From: Sipunculus nudus
Taxonomy: Eukaryota > Annelida > Sipuncula > Golfingiida > Sipunculidae
Direction: 5' to 3'
Assembly: GCA_026874595.1 (NCBI GenBank)
Contig: CM049320.1
Location: 10,237,464 to 10,301,463, forward strand
Length of the DNA: 64,000 nucleotides
Below are positions 10,603 through 21,599 of this stretch, piece after piece. Position numbers and translations under genes: made by a program. Below the pieces are notes generated by a model that was given only the letters and a program-made list of their open reading frames with translations, was not told the origin of the DNA and did no database searches. The first letter of the stretch is position 1. The number at the start of each line of letters is the position of its first letter.

Positions 10603-12660
10603 ATATTTGAAAATTAATATACAAAGTTTGTTTGAAATTTCAAACCCATGAATCGACAGAAGTTTAACGACATTGAAAGTCAAGAAATAAACACTGGAAG
10701 GAGGTTTCCACGGACTTAATGTGCGTCATATTTTGATTCTTTTATATTGTGTAAATTGTGTTTAGTGTACTGGTGTTTTACACTTTGGAGCACCCAGAGA
10801 TCATTCGATGAAAAGACAGGCCACATTCAACGATTTAATCCATATCACACTAAGTCTATGTTTCTGTAGAGTACTTCCGTGAACTTCTCTGAATTGAATC
10901 CAAATAAAATCCGGAATTGAATAATGGATACTCTGAGCATCTTGAAACAGTAAATAAAAAAAAAAGACACCTTTTTTAATGTATTGATAGATACAGATCA
11001 AACTACCGGCTCTATAATTAAATACACATGTTCAGGACAACTTCAATTGCTTGTCCAACCTACATTTTTCTTCTTTAACAGTAACGTTTGAGTGAAATCC
11101 TGCATGTTATGTGTTGTTTCATTGCTTCATTAAATCTAATTGTTTTACCGATTATGCTTTCGATTCCAGTCTTGTACTTTCAAACTGCCTGACCCTAAGA
11201 CATGTTATTACCTATCAACATCATACTTGAAGCAGTCCGAAACAATACTATGTGATTTTTACTTAACTGGTGGTTTCCAAGTCCAGTGTTGTTTGTTAAA
11301 TATTGCTCTACCACCCGTAGTCTTCACTACGTTTGTTTATGACATTTTTTAATATTATTCTATTAAACATATTAACAGTTGGTATAGAAGAATTCGCATT
11401 GCAAGATGTTTTCACCACTAGTTGTAATGACAAATGACATAGTTTTACTGAACTACATGTTAGGGGATTCTTACGGATGCAGGTCAATCTTCATAACTGC
11501 ACTGCAGCTAAATAGTCTTGAACGAGGTTACTGTATCCAAGATCAGTTATGAAACAGAGTCAGCCTGTCCATCAGTTTAAATATTTTATATTGTTGATAA
11601 GAAGTACAACAACTTCCGCTAGAAAGCCAAATTTTAATGGATATTTTAATTTTTCTGAAATAAATGAAAAAGATTGACTGTATCAGCAAAACAGAAAAAG
11701 ACTTATATTAAAACTTTGGTGATAAATTGGGATTCTATTTCCTTACCGGATAGGGAAAAGGAATATGACACATATTATTAAGTCAGTTTTGTGATTAGTG
11801 TCATTTTTTACTAGTATTTTGTCTGTTTGTGTCTGTGTACTGTTTTATGTGTGTATTTTCTCCTATGTTAATATGTCTTTTGTATGTAAATTGTTGGATT
11901 AAAGAATATAACTAAAAACACTCTACATCTTTATTATGCATGTTATATAGGACTAGTATAATGTCACATTCACCTCTTGGCTCAATATCAATGAACATTG
12001 CGATAGCTTACTTCTTACTACAACTTAATGGGCATTCTATTAAGATTTGTACATGATGCGATACAAGCTCATCTGCTAAATACTATGAATCAGAGCAGAA
12101 AATATAACTATAAATCGACGAAGCACATTTTACAATTGTTGAGCTACTTCAATTTTGCTAAAATGTAGTTAAAATTACCTGACTCCAGAGCAGCATTACC
12201 TACAACAGGTAATAAATATAGAAATTTACATGAGAATCTATTGTTTTTGTGACGTTTGTGATCGCACACCATGGCGGGGTCAGCAGTGTAGTGTAGTCGA
12301 GGTTCGAAATATGACAAAGGTGACACAAGAATGGGATCGTCGTTCGAAGGACGGAAGCGGCATGGGAAGAAAACAGGACATTCTCGTTTGTTGTTTAGAC
12401 TCCGTGTTGTTTTGAAATGGTTATTGTATTGATCACTTTGCCGTAAAAGTATAAAAGCTCTACGCTTGCAAACTCGCGCGGGCTGCTCGTATATTATTGA
12501 CTGTGATGATATGTCGCCAAGCCTGGTCAGGATGTACTATATTGTGTTGTGTGCTTGGAATGTTTGATCTTAAGTGGGAGCGTCTTGGAATCGCAAACAG
12601 CTCCTCTGCAGCCACGGGATAGGTATTCGCAAGACGTTCGCACCATCTTTGCAATGTAAT
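10603..12660 (+). other. 3' flank of sulfotransferase pseudogene 2, paralogous to 54.35-55.48 kb and 59.98-60.66 kb
   Basis: No gene is seen. 10603-11700 matches the flank of copies 1 and 3. 11815-12650 matches copy 3 on both sides of its LINE insertion, so position 11881-11890 (TGTATGTAAATTG) is the empty site for that LINE. Confidence 0.75.
12449..12470 (+). promoter_or_regulatory. TATA-type core promoter candidate
   Basis: GTATAAAAGCTCTACGCTTG is followed by a GCGCGGGCTGC segment. The same block, including the TATAAAAG box and about 150 bp downstream, is kept at 60495-60516 in the paralogous flank while surrounding DNA has diverged more. It points rightward and could be a first-exon promoter for the next sulfotransferase copy in an original tandem array. 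Conservation could also merely reflect recent duplication. Confidence 0.35.
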
Positions 12661-12789
12661 ATATCACTGTCGTTGCCAGTTAGTACACCCTCAATAATAA
12701 ACACCAAGTTGCCATCATCCTGGTTTAAGTATTATTCAAATTTGAAATCAATCTCTTAAAAAAATTTATGAATGGAATTTATATATAAT

Positions 12790-13100
12790 TTTTTTCACGT
12801 CTCTTTGTTAGCAAACTTTGTTAATGTAACCGAAAATTGGCTGTAATACGACATAAAATACCACATTTGTTCCTATTTCGTCATTTCTATCTGTTTATAT
12901 ATATGTATATATTATCCTTTATCTCAGTTATCTTAACTATATTTAAGATGATGCTGCAGTCGGTATTGTACTTAACATACTCACAGTGGGACAGTCGCAC
13001 AAATACTTACCTACAAACCTTCAGATATATCATTAGTTGATCTATTACAATTCCTGATGACCCATGTGAAACGCGAAACCACCAGTATACAAAGAACTAG
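12790..13100 (-). pseudogene. Inverted sulfotransferase exon 1 + intron fragment
   Basis: On the minus strand 13100-13011 matches exon 1 from the membrane anchor onward (LVLCILVVSRF then STNDIS), ending at a GTAAGT donor at 13010-13005. The following 220 bp match intron 1 of copies 1 and 3, including ATTTTCGGTTACATTAAC and the GTTTGCTAACA segment. Exon 2 is absent. The 5' end is cut at CCTAGTTC and abuts a different fragment. This is a fourth sulfotransferase relic, in opposite orientation to the others. Confidence 0.8.
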
Positions 13101-13111
13101 GTAACCTTCGC

Positions 13112-13172
13112 GGTCGATGAAAGATATAATGAGTTTCTGTCAAAAGAAAGTGACAATTTCCACTCTTGTCCA
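13112..13172 (+). pseudogene. Fragment of the unidentified exon seen at 52320-52494
   Basis: About 60 bp (TGAAAGATATAATGAGTTTC and AAAGTGACAATTTCCACTCT) match the middle of the minus-strand candidate exon at 52.3-52.5 kb, here on the plus strand. It is sandwiched between the sulfotransferase exon 1 fragment and sulfatase-upstream DNA. Confidence 0.65.
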
Positions 13173-14010
13173 GGACTCTAATTGTTTATTTGTGCCAAGT
13201 TGTACGTTACTTCAGATGTGAATTCTACAGTAAATGTTTCCTGATCTAGTTTAAAAATTATATATTATACTGCACATTTCTAGCTTCTCAATGTGTTTTG
13301 TCCTAACACTTAGAAAAACTTTTTATCATATTACATGGACTGCGATTGGTTTTGATACACTGTCAAACAATAAACTTCTGCACAGCTATTGTTGTTATGA
13401 TACCGACGAATTCATAGTCGGTTGATGGTTCCATTGGTGAATAATTTCCTTGGATGGTTCGTGCGGGGGAGGCTTCTTCCTATGATACTGATCGAATGTG
13501 GGCGGGACAAAGTGGACGGTTGAGGTATGACAAGTGTGCAAGCGGACCCAGGGATGCATAGGACGTATTTGTCTTTATCACAAATTAATTTTGATAATTA
13601 TATTTTCATTTTCTTACAGATTTCCCAAGAGTTCACTGATGAACAAAATAAGTCAGTAAATTTTAGCCCCCCCCCCTTTTATTCACGTGATATAACTTTT
13701 AATTGACGTAAGGACAAGGAGCATTCATTGACACAATTTACATATTTCAATTATATTCGTATTGCCGTTAAACTAGGCATGTATGACATAAAGAAGGACT
13801 CTCATACGATCAACCTATTGAAATTAAAATCTGTAATCAGACACATTCCTCATAATTCCCAATAAAGTTAGACAAAAAAAAATCCTAAAAATTCAACTAA
13901 GATATAATAACCCATTTTTAAATTACACTACAATGGGTCAATTTGAAGAACAAATTCAGTCTGAATGAGAGAACCGCGTCATTATCTTTCTCAGTCGATT
14001 TGCTTTAACC
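13173..14010 (-). repeat. Inverted, diverged copy of sulfatase upstream region
   Basis: The reverse complement is colinear with about 40850-41960. Anchors: TTGTACGTTACTTC (13200) with 41925; CATGGACTGCGATTGG (13335) with 41795; the poly-C run at 13668 with the poly-G run at 41178; ACTAGGCATGTA (13771) with 41062; AAATGGGTCAATTTGAAG-like sequence (13930) with 40885; and GTCGATTTGCTTT (13992) with 40835. It is much more diverged than the two tandem sulfatase units are from each other, so it is older. Confidence 0.8.
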
Positions 14011-14799
14011 AAACATAAACATTTAACCATCCGATTGGACAAACGCAGTGGTAAAAGGTGGTTAACAAAACACACCAACATATCAAACAGTTAGTGGGAC
14101 ACTGTGTTCGCTCGCTACATATGTAAAGAGAAGACAGACGGACGCCGACAGTTGTGCATACACCACAAAGTTGTTCTTGAACACCCTGAATAATTGGATT
14201 TAATTGAGTTATATATATATATAACTTGACAACACGGTCTCTAAGGTGATCGTTAATCATGGACACCATAAACTGTTGATAGCTTTTTGTTGGAAATGCT
14301 AATTAATATAACATTGTTCCCTTTACCCACGTCATCTATCAATTATCCTGGAGGATATACAAATTTAAAATATATATTCTTATCCTTGCTTAGGGTACGG
14401 CCACGATAAATATTCGATCAGGGGAGAAACAAATACGATGGAACAGAAAATAATTCAATAATCTATTTGGGTACTAAATATATATCATGGGACTAATGAA
14501 TGTTAAATACAAAGGCCCTTGACACAATGTATTTACGGTCTGAGCGATTTTACAAGCATTACTAATGGATGTGCAGGGACTCATACGCTAAATATACTCC
14601 TGTTAAAGGGTCAAAATGGCACAACCATCGTTCCCACTAATTAAACTTTGTCCCCTTACTTTTACTGTCTATTCTCCTAAACTATGCTATAATCCTTCCA
14701 TTTGGACGCTTCCACTCCTGCTCTTATTTACCAAATGTTATGAAAGCCGACATAAACACACAAGAGGTCAAGGGAAGAGATCATGATTGTTCATGAATA

Positions 14800-15145
14800 T
14801 TCAAACATCAGGATTAATATGCCACATTATTGTTATATAAATTTCACATGTATTGTTGACACGCAGAACTGTAACTTTGCGAGGGTTTAAGGCGTATGAT
14901 AAATATAAAGAAAAAGAATAAGCAAAGCAATATGGATTGCAAGGTACCAATGAAGAAGGAAATGAAAATGAATATCTCCCCTGAATAATGTCGGATGTAC
15001 AGAGTGAACCCGTGATGCGTTTCAATCAATCACAGGCAGAGTGACGGGTGATTCGACCTCTTGTACGGAGTACACTCTGCACACTGCCAGATGTTAGCTG
15101 TTCTGGCTGCACATGGATGTAAAACGGATTATATATATATATAAT
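14800..15145. repeat. Dispersed repeat A, inverted relative to 39590-39900
   Basis: GCCAGATGTTAGCTGTTCTGGC, GAGTGACGGGTGA, CAGAGTGAACCCGTG and TTGACACGCAGAACT all recur as reverse complements at 39.6-39.9 kb. A short (AT)n at 15130-15149 corresponds to the longer array at 39535-39592. No coding content is recognised. Confidence 0.75.
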
Positions 15146-15659
15146 ATAGATCACTGGTCATTAAACGGAATCAACGGATAGACAATTAATTCTTGCCAAA
15201 ATCAAAATTATTTTTTTACGATCAGCTTTAGAAATTTACTTCTCATTCCAATTTTAACATGTTACACATAATTGCACACAATTGATACATTGCCTTTAGA
15301 CGATATACCATGTCACCCCCGTAATATTTCCTTAATTCTTTTTTACAAATAGAAAGGAAGTTGATACAGATACAGTTAGATACAGAGACGTGGATGTGAT
15401 GGATGAAAATGGTAGCCGAAAATTGTAGACAAACAGTGCGAGCAGTCTTACGATACAATCATTAAAAATTATGTCAAATATCGAGATGATTCTCAATAAC
15501 TCTTATTGAATAATAAACCCGCTGCATTACCTTTCTACAATTAAAAAAAGTGTATACATCAAACATGAGCTCTGGGAAACAGACTTTGTACAGTTCTTCA
15601 AGAAAAATAGCCCAATATGTTGTTGAAATGTATATTGAATTTATATACCTTTATTTTAA

Positions 15660-15965
15660 CAAATGTTTCAGGAAGTATGCTTTGTACGTATTGACTTGGT
15701 TTAGCTCGGACAACACTTGATATATATCATAACATAGGAAAACTATAAAATGGAAACAGCCGTCGTGATATTAAGCATTTATATATTCAGCATGTAACCG
15801 CTACATAAGTTTGTTACATTATCATAGCAATTTACAAGATAGGACCTGAATAATATCTTCAGCCACGCTTGGGCATTACACAGCATATTATGTAAGATAT
15901 ATTCAAAAGATAGGACACAATAAATAATTGAAACAGTCGTGGTGCTACTAAGTATCTACCTGGGC
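15660..15965. repeat. Dispersed repeat X, inverted relative to 36330-36660
   Basis: GGAAACAGCCGTCGTGATAT, AAGCATTTATATATTCAGCA and ACATAAGTTTGTTACATTAT are matched in reverse complement at 36470-36580. The segment also repeats internally: a GATAGGAC motif occurs at 15840 and 15911. Confidence 0.75.
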
Positions 15966-15969
15966 AGTA

Positions 15970-16178
15970 AGATATACTTAACACATTCGCTGCCCAGCCA
16001 AATATTCCCCCAGTGCCAGGGCCTGCAACAGTCTCGGGGAGGTCCGGGTGAGTTAGTTCAAGGTGTGAAATGCTGATAACGAGGGTGTGAAGTCAACCTG
16101 GTCCAAGGGAAGGATGTCATGACCCTTTTCGGCAGTAAAAACAAGCGCAAACACACACAGATACGCGTGCTCACATGC

Positions 16179-16190
<12 letters not shown>
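15970..16190. repeat. Dispersed repeat Y, inverted relative to 37840-38115
   Basis: CCTGCAACAGTCTCGGGGAG, GGGTGTGAAGTCAACCTGGTCC and ATGCACAAATATATAT are matched in reverse complement at 37.84-38.11 kb. Both copies end in an (AT)n array at the same point, so the array was probably part of the mobile unit. Confidence 0.75.

Positions 16191-16222
<32 letters not shown>
16183..16222. repeat. (AT)n microsatellite
   Basis: Uninterrupted AT run at the edge of repeat Y. Confidence 0.95.
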
Positions 16223-16226
<4 letters not shown>

Positions 16227-16422
16227 GGTAGTGTTACCCTCCGATGTAAAGTGCTCTGTGGCCTACAGACTAGGCCTGAGCGGTATAACTCTGAAGAAAA
16301 ACAACACTGTAAATTTACAACAGTCTGTTTCACGGGATGCGACCCAATCATCAGGTAAATGTGGTTAGAATTTAGCTAACGGCGTGGTTTAAAAAGCCGA
16401 GACTTTACGAGATTACGAGATT

Positions 16423-17230
16423 ATGCTTTGTGCGATTCGGGCGGGGGGGGGGGGCATGTGAAAGACTGACACTGATCCTATTGACCTCGGGGGCACAAAA
16501 GGATTGTCGGGGTACACGTGCGATATTGGAACATAACAGGGCAAAGAGGTTATTTTTGTTTTAATGTTTATATATAATACAAAGATATATACCAGGATGC
16601 TAAAAATACTGAACTGTCTAAACACATTTGGTCACTAAAAGCCAACAAAATCAATTACAAGCTCTCCTGGGAAATATCTGACAAGGCAGCAACTTACTTC
16701 TGTGAGACCAGGAAGTGTGATCTCTGCTTGTCTGAAAAGCTACTTATAGCAACGCCCCCCCCCCCCCCCTCCCCGGATCATTGTTGAACTCAAGAGCTGA
16801 AATTCTCTCCAAGTGCCGCCATCAAAACAAATTCACTCTGAAATATTTTAAAACCTAGCATTCGTACTAATATCCAGCGTGGCCCCCATCAACTCCCCCC
16901 CCCCCCCTCCGAACGAGGATTCGCTGGTCAGACTTACCTGTTCAGGTAGTTGTTCTCTCACTTTTATATTGTATATTTGCCTTGTATATTGTGTATTTTC
17001 ATAGTTTATGTGCATTTATATCATAAGTATACTACTAATATGTTCACTGCTTCCAAGACCCTATTAAAAATCAGTTTAATATGCTAATTGAGCATCCTGG
17101 TATATATCTTTGTATTATATATAAACATGAAAACAACAAATTACCTCTTTGCCCTGTTATGGACAATAAGATCGGTGTCAGTCTTTCACATCCCCCCCCC
17201 CCCCCCCCCGCCCCCAATCGCACAAAGCAT
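16423..17230. mobile_element. Retroelement remnant with long inverted terminal repeats
   Basis: Left arm 16423-16601 and right arm 17091-17230 are reverse complements, from ATGCTTTGTGCGATT at the outer ends to ACCAGGATGC at the inner ends. The right arm lacks about 45 bp present at 16478-16525; in the left arm that segment is bounded by ATTG direct repeats. Each arm carries a homopolymer G or C run. Between the arms lies a GIY-YIG fragment on the plus strand. Inverted as well as direct terminal repeats are known for Penelope-like elements, which is the likeliest identity. Confidence 0.65.
16605..16858 (+). pseudogene. GIY-YIG endonuclease C-terminal relic of a Penelope-type retroelement
   Basis: The frame starting at 16608 reads TELSKHIWSLK, then LSWEISDKAATYF, then CDLCLSEKLLIA. 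A poly-C run at 16756-16770 interrupts it, after which SLLNSRAEILSKC and RHQNKF follow, ending at a TAG (16856-16858). The LSK-x-IW, C-x2-CL-x-EK and SKCRH-x-NKF blocks are the hallmark of the C-terminal part of GIY-YIG domains encoded by animal reverse-transcriptase elements. It belongs to a different subfamily from the fragment at 4678. The N-terminal half (GIY-YIG core) is missing. Confidence 0.7.
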
Positions 17231-17984
17231 GTTATATAATTTCACAGAATAGGCTAGATCTTTAAAGTGAATATAAAACGACTGCTTTAAGAAGGATAAA
17301 AATATTTAAATATGCTAATAAATGGTGGACATGATCTGTTATAGCAAGATTTCAATTTATATACATATATAAATATATATATATATCTATATATATTAAA
17401 TAACAACACAGGCGCATTAAAACTTCAAAATATATTCTATTTAGCTGAATCTACTATCTACTAATTTATTCAGGATCGTCTATCATTGCCCTGTGTCTGC
17501 CTTATTATTTACTAGATTCACTTGAGAACCTACCGTTATTAGTTTATAAATTTGATCTTCCTTTTTCTTCTAACTTCACAGAGCAATAATAGCATGCTAA
17601 AGTTTTTTTTTTCATATGAGATTGTTTGCTGAGTTTCGTTACCATACACAAACTATTTGGCTGTCTTCCGTTTATAGTTACATTCATAACGTCTATTAGT
17701 ATTTTTTTAGTGATGTTCTAATTAAACTGTTCATATAATTAAATACTTTCTACCTTCTTCGGCCCTAGGGTGCCGTAAACAATCCCTCGATGTGCCTCTG
17801 AGTATGAAGAGACGCTGGAAGACACTATAATGTTAATCTGGCAATTACGTGTCATAAATAAATGTTACGGTAATATTCAATATTTTATCTCGATATACCA
17901 TTACTCTCCAGGCCAAGAAAATTCTGCACTAAGACATTGCTTTTATGTTCCAATCTCTAAGTTATTCTGAAATATATAACCGCC

Positions 17985-19394
17985 GCTAAATTTTTCTCAT
18001 CAGAAATTATTATAACTGTTTGCATATAAGCAAAAAATAAACAAAAAAAAACAAAAAAAAAAACAAGACGACCAGAGGTCACGCGCTTGCCGGAAAAGCT
18101 TTGATCCAGATTGGAAGATAACCAGAACATGTCATTAAGAAGACAAAGAGAAAGAAAATGAGCCATAGTTTGTAAAGATAGGACCAAAATTAACAAAGTT
18201 GAGGAACATAATATTTTGAAGTGTTTTGGTGACCTTGACCTTGAACTTTGACCTATTAAAAAATACACAAATAGCTTCCACGAATCGATCCGATATACAA
18301 TGTGTGTAAGGTACAAAGTGATTCCTGTAAACCCGTGGCCTTTAGACAACTATATGTAAGATGCAACATACAGCGAGCATAAGGCAGGTGAAATGGAGAA
18401 CAACTGACAAACAGACAGACATCCTGACAAAGTTACACAAAGTTGAGACAAGATGAATTGATCAAATTATGAAGAAGACCCGGAGGAAGAAAATAAGCTA
18501 TAGATTTTGTAATTCAGATTTATAGTTTCAGAGATATGGCCAAAAAAAGTGTACAGTGTTGTATACGCAGCGCCCCCTAGCGACTATCTTTCAAAAAGAG
18601 CAAAACATAAGATGTATCAGTTTCAAAAGGATTCCTGCAAAACTGTGACTTGTAGAATTCTATATGTAAGACGCAAGATCCAGTAAGCAAAAGAAATCAA
18701 GAACAACTGACAAACAGACATACATACTGATAAAGTGACACATAGTGGAGAAAAGATTACTTATCCAAGTCATGGAGAGGACTCAAGGGAAAAAAATAAG
18801 CTATAGTTTATATAATTCAGATTTATAGTTTCGGAGATATGGCTAAAAATTGATTTGTTACTGAGGTTTAAGTGCAGCCCCCCTAGCGGCCGTATCCCGA
18901 AAATGAGAAATCACTTTTAAGATATTAGTGTAAGACATTAGATTCACCAGTTTCAAAAGGATTCCTGCAAAACGGTGGCCTGTAGAATAATATATGTAAG
19001 ACACATAAACTAGTATGAAAGCAAAATTGAGGACAACCGACAGACAGACATACTGACAAATTGACATAAAATTGAGTAAAGATGAATTAACCATGTTATG
19101 AAAAATACGCTAAGGAAGAAAATGAGCCTAAGTTTGTGAAGATAGGACCAATATTGACAAAGTTATGATAAAAATAATATTTCGACTTTTTCGATGACCT
19201 TGACCTTTAATTTATGTTGATCAAAAGTTATAGGCTTCTAGGACTTTTGACTTTCAATCATCCTTGAAAGTTTCAGATCGATTGCTCAAATATTGTGGCC
19301 AGGAGAGGACTGACAAACAAAAAAAAAACACACAAACAAACAGACATACGCAACTGACCAACATGCTTGCCGAAATCGAAGATTTCCTGCAAGC
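17985..19394. repeat. Tandem array of ~300-330 bp units
   Basis: Three to four degenerate units. ATTCCTGYAAAAC...GTGGC motifs occur at about 18321, 18629 and 18960. GACAAACAGACAGACAT motifs occur at about 18407, 18709, 19040 and 19311. GAGATATGGCYAAAAA occurs at 18532 and 18834. CCTTGACCTTKAA occurs at 18233 and 19199. The array ends in a strong hairpin at 19365-19394 (GCTTGC/GCAAGC and GAAATC/GATTTC). The open frames inside it are not genes. Repeats of this style are common in molluscan genomes. Confidence 0.7.
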
Positions 19395-19739
19395 AAAAAA
19401 CTTTCAGTATTTTAAATGAGACCACTGCTACCACCTTAACCTATGAGGGTTATTTCATGGGGTCAGTCAAGGTACTCTCTATAATATTATTCTTCTAAAT
19501 CATTTAAAATCATACGTGTATAATTAGCTTATTTGCATATCTGAGACGATTGACGTTTTACAGAAAGGATATAAATGTTTTAGTGACTTTAAACAAATTG
19601 TTTTTATCTTCTTTTTCTATTCATTCTGTATTATTTCTTTCTGTTTATATAGTTTTGAAATATATGTATTACAAATAATACATTAGAAATCAATAAACAT
19701 TTTTTATTACCAAAATAAAAAGTACAAATTTTCCATGCA

Positions 19740-20275
19740 CTGTAGTTTGCAAAACAAATTTTCCATATTGCTCTCAACTGCATAGGCATCCTATCCCTCA
19801 CTGAATTTAGTAATCTTGCTTTTTTAGTGCAAACTTAATTTTAATCTGGCATATTTCTAAACATGGAAATATGTCCTGTGATAGTGATAGACCAATCGGG
19901 ATCTTTCTACACAAATAAATATATTGATTGACCAATAATATAATTATTTCACCCAACTGTGATGAATTGAAGTTTCCATAAGGGACTATTAATTTACTTA
20001 TTTCAATGTCAATTTTTGTCTCTCTACATTAAATCTCTGTTTCTTACAACAACCGCTTTACCTTTTTACAATACAAAAAAGAGATGAATAGGTGTCGCCG
20101 TTTCACATTCACATAAAGTACACAAACTAAAGTTTTTAATTTTCCAGTTATGCAACTAATAATCATTAAATAAGCAGTTATTGAATAGCTTGTACTGAAA
20201 CACTCTGGATTTAGTGTCCAGACATACTTAAAAGACAGCTACACCTTCTGGTTATCGGCATTCATTTTCTTTGTA
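19740..20275 (-). pseudogene. LINE (L1/Tx1-like) ORF2 C-terminal fragment
   Basis: The minus strand at about 20190-20050 carries a degraded zf-RVT segment. FQYKLFNNCLF is followed by LHNWKIKNFSLCTLC and an IHLFF motif, giving the C-x2-C...H spacing of the zinc-knuckle domain that follows reverse transcriptase in many LINEs. Downstream, minus-strand 19985-19840 keeps a further stretch (ILLVNQYIYLC) like the helical C-terminus. Stops and frame changes throughout show an old, dead copy. The reverse transcriptase core is absent. Confidence 0.6.
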
Positions 20276-20859
20276 TATATACACACTTTGGGAAGGAGAA
20301 GGTCAATTTTCTAACAAACTGTTTTCAACCCTACATATGTCAAACTTGAAATGACTGTCATCATCATTATAAAGGTTCCCATAAAATACTGAAATGTAAG
20401 TGGATCTATTTGCCTTTCATTTAAATGCTCATATACCTTGCACTGGTCGAACTTCGAGACCAGTGCATACCATTTAAAAAATTTGAACCATTAATGTCTA
20501 TCTCTACCCAAGAAGTAATAGGTATTATTTTTTCAATTTTCATCATATGAATCTCGACCTGTTGTTGATTCAGCATTAAGAAATCTTTCCCGGTGTATCC
20601 CTGGAACGTATAATTCCCTACTCGCATGATTTTCGTAATTAAATGATTCATTCTTCTGTGTAAAATAGCGAATTTTGTTAACAATTATATAAAATTATAA
20701 TCGTGGATGTCTAGCTCAGAGTGTGCAGCGAAAATGTAGCATTTATTAATTATTAATAAGATAGACATTGCATGCAGTTTTATAGATTCATTTATAGAAA
20801 ATAAGCAAATTGACACAATAGGGGTATATCTGTGGTTGAAACGTTTACTTATGCGAGTG

Positions 20860-21470
20860 TCAATCAAGTACAAATCAGCCGGCTAATAGAATTAAACTAG
20901 AGGAAAGCTTACCTCAGGTACTTTCCTGGAAAGATGCAATTGATTATAAATATAAAACCACTATGGATATGTTTTTGAAGCAATTTCAGTTTAGAATTAT
21001 CCATAATATATTGTCTGTGAATAGTAAAGCTATACATATGGAAAATAACTGATACCAATCTGTGTTCATATTGCAAAAAAAAAACAGAAACGGTAGTGCA
21101 TTTATTCTGTGACTGCGACACAGCTAAATCATTTTATAGACAAATTAGTCAGTGGACAGAACACGCTGGAATAAACATGCCTGCACTGACTCCGCTTCTT
21201 TTATATACAGGGTGTGACAAAGACAATGTCAATAAACGTATAAGGATTTGTTATTATTGCTATAAAAATATGTAATTTTTAAAAATAGAGAATCGGGTAA
21301 TTTTCCATCTTTCACTGTATATATGTCACATGTTTAGAAATTGGAAGGATTGGAAAGAAGAGTAGCTGAAAAAAATAACAAAATATATATTGATAAACAA
21401 AAGTGGGGTAACCTACTAAATGTTTTTTTAAAGAGTGAAGAATTTGAGAATTAGCCGTAGAATATAATTT
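20860..21470 (+). pseudogene. LINE (L1/Tx1-like) ORF2 C-terminal fragment, opposite orientation
   Basis: A plus-strand frame from about 20895 reads KLEESLPQVLSWKDAID, then FLKQFQFRIIHNIL. After a one-base shift near 21030 it continues LYIWKITDTNLCSYC and TETVVHLFCDCDTAKSF. This is a clear zf-RVT domain (C-x2-C-x8-H-x4-C). The frame runs to a stop near 21272; a later segment (21340-21455, RVAEKNNKIYIDKQKW) resembles the extreme C-terminus. It is broken by stops and points toward higher coordinates, tail-away from the fragment at 19.7-20.3 kb. Confidence 0.7.
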
Positions 21471-21599
21471 TGAAATGTGTATAAATATGTAGGTAAGAGT
21501 ATGTGCGTGTGTGTGTAGGTATATGTGTATATATTTGTATGTATATATAAAGGTGAACGCATGATCCTTCATTTATGTAAATATACGTATGTATGTATA

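Noticed and set aside
12230-12415. 61-codon frame with several cysteines, partly shared with the 60.3-kb paralogue
   Set aside because: The corresponding frame at 60.3 kb is broken, so conservation reflects duplication rather than coding constraint.
20421-20684. 87-codon minus-strand frame between the two LINE fragments
   Set aside because: No similarity to LINE proteins or to any family I recognise; composition is unremarkable.
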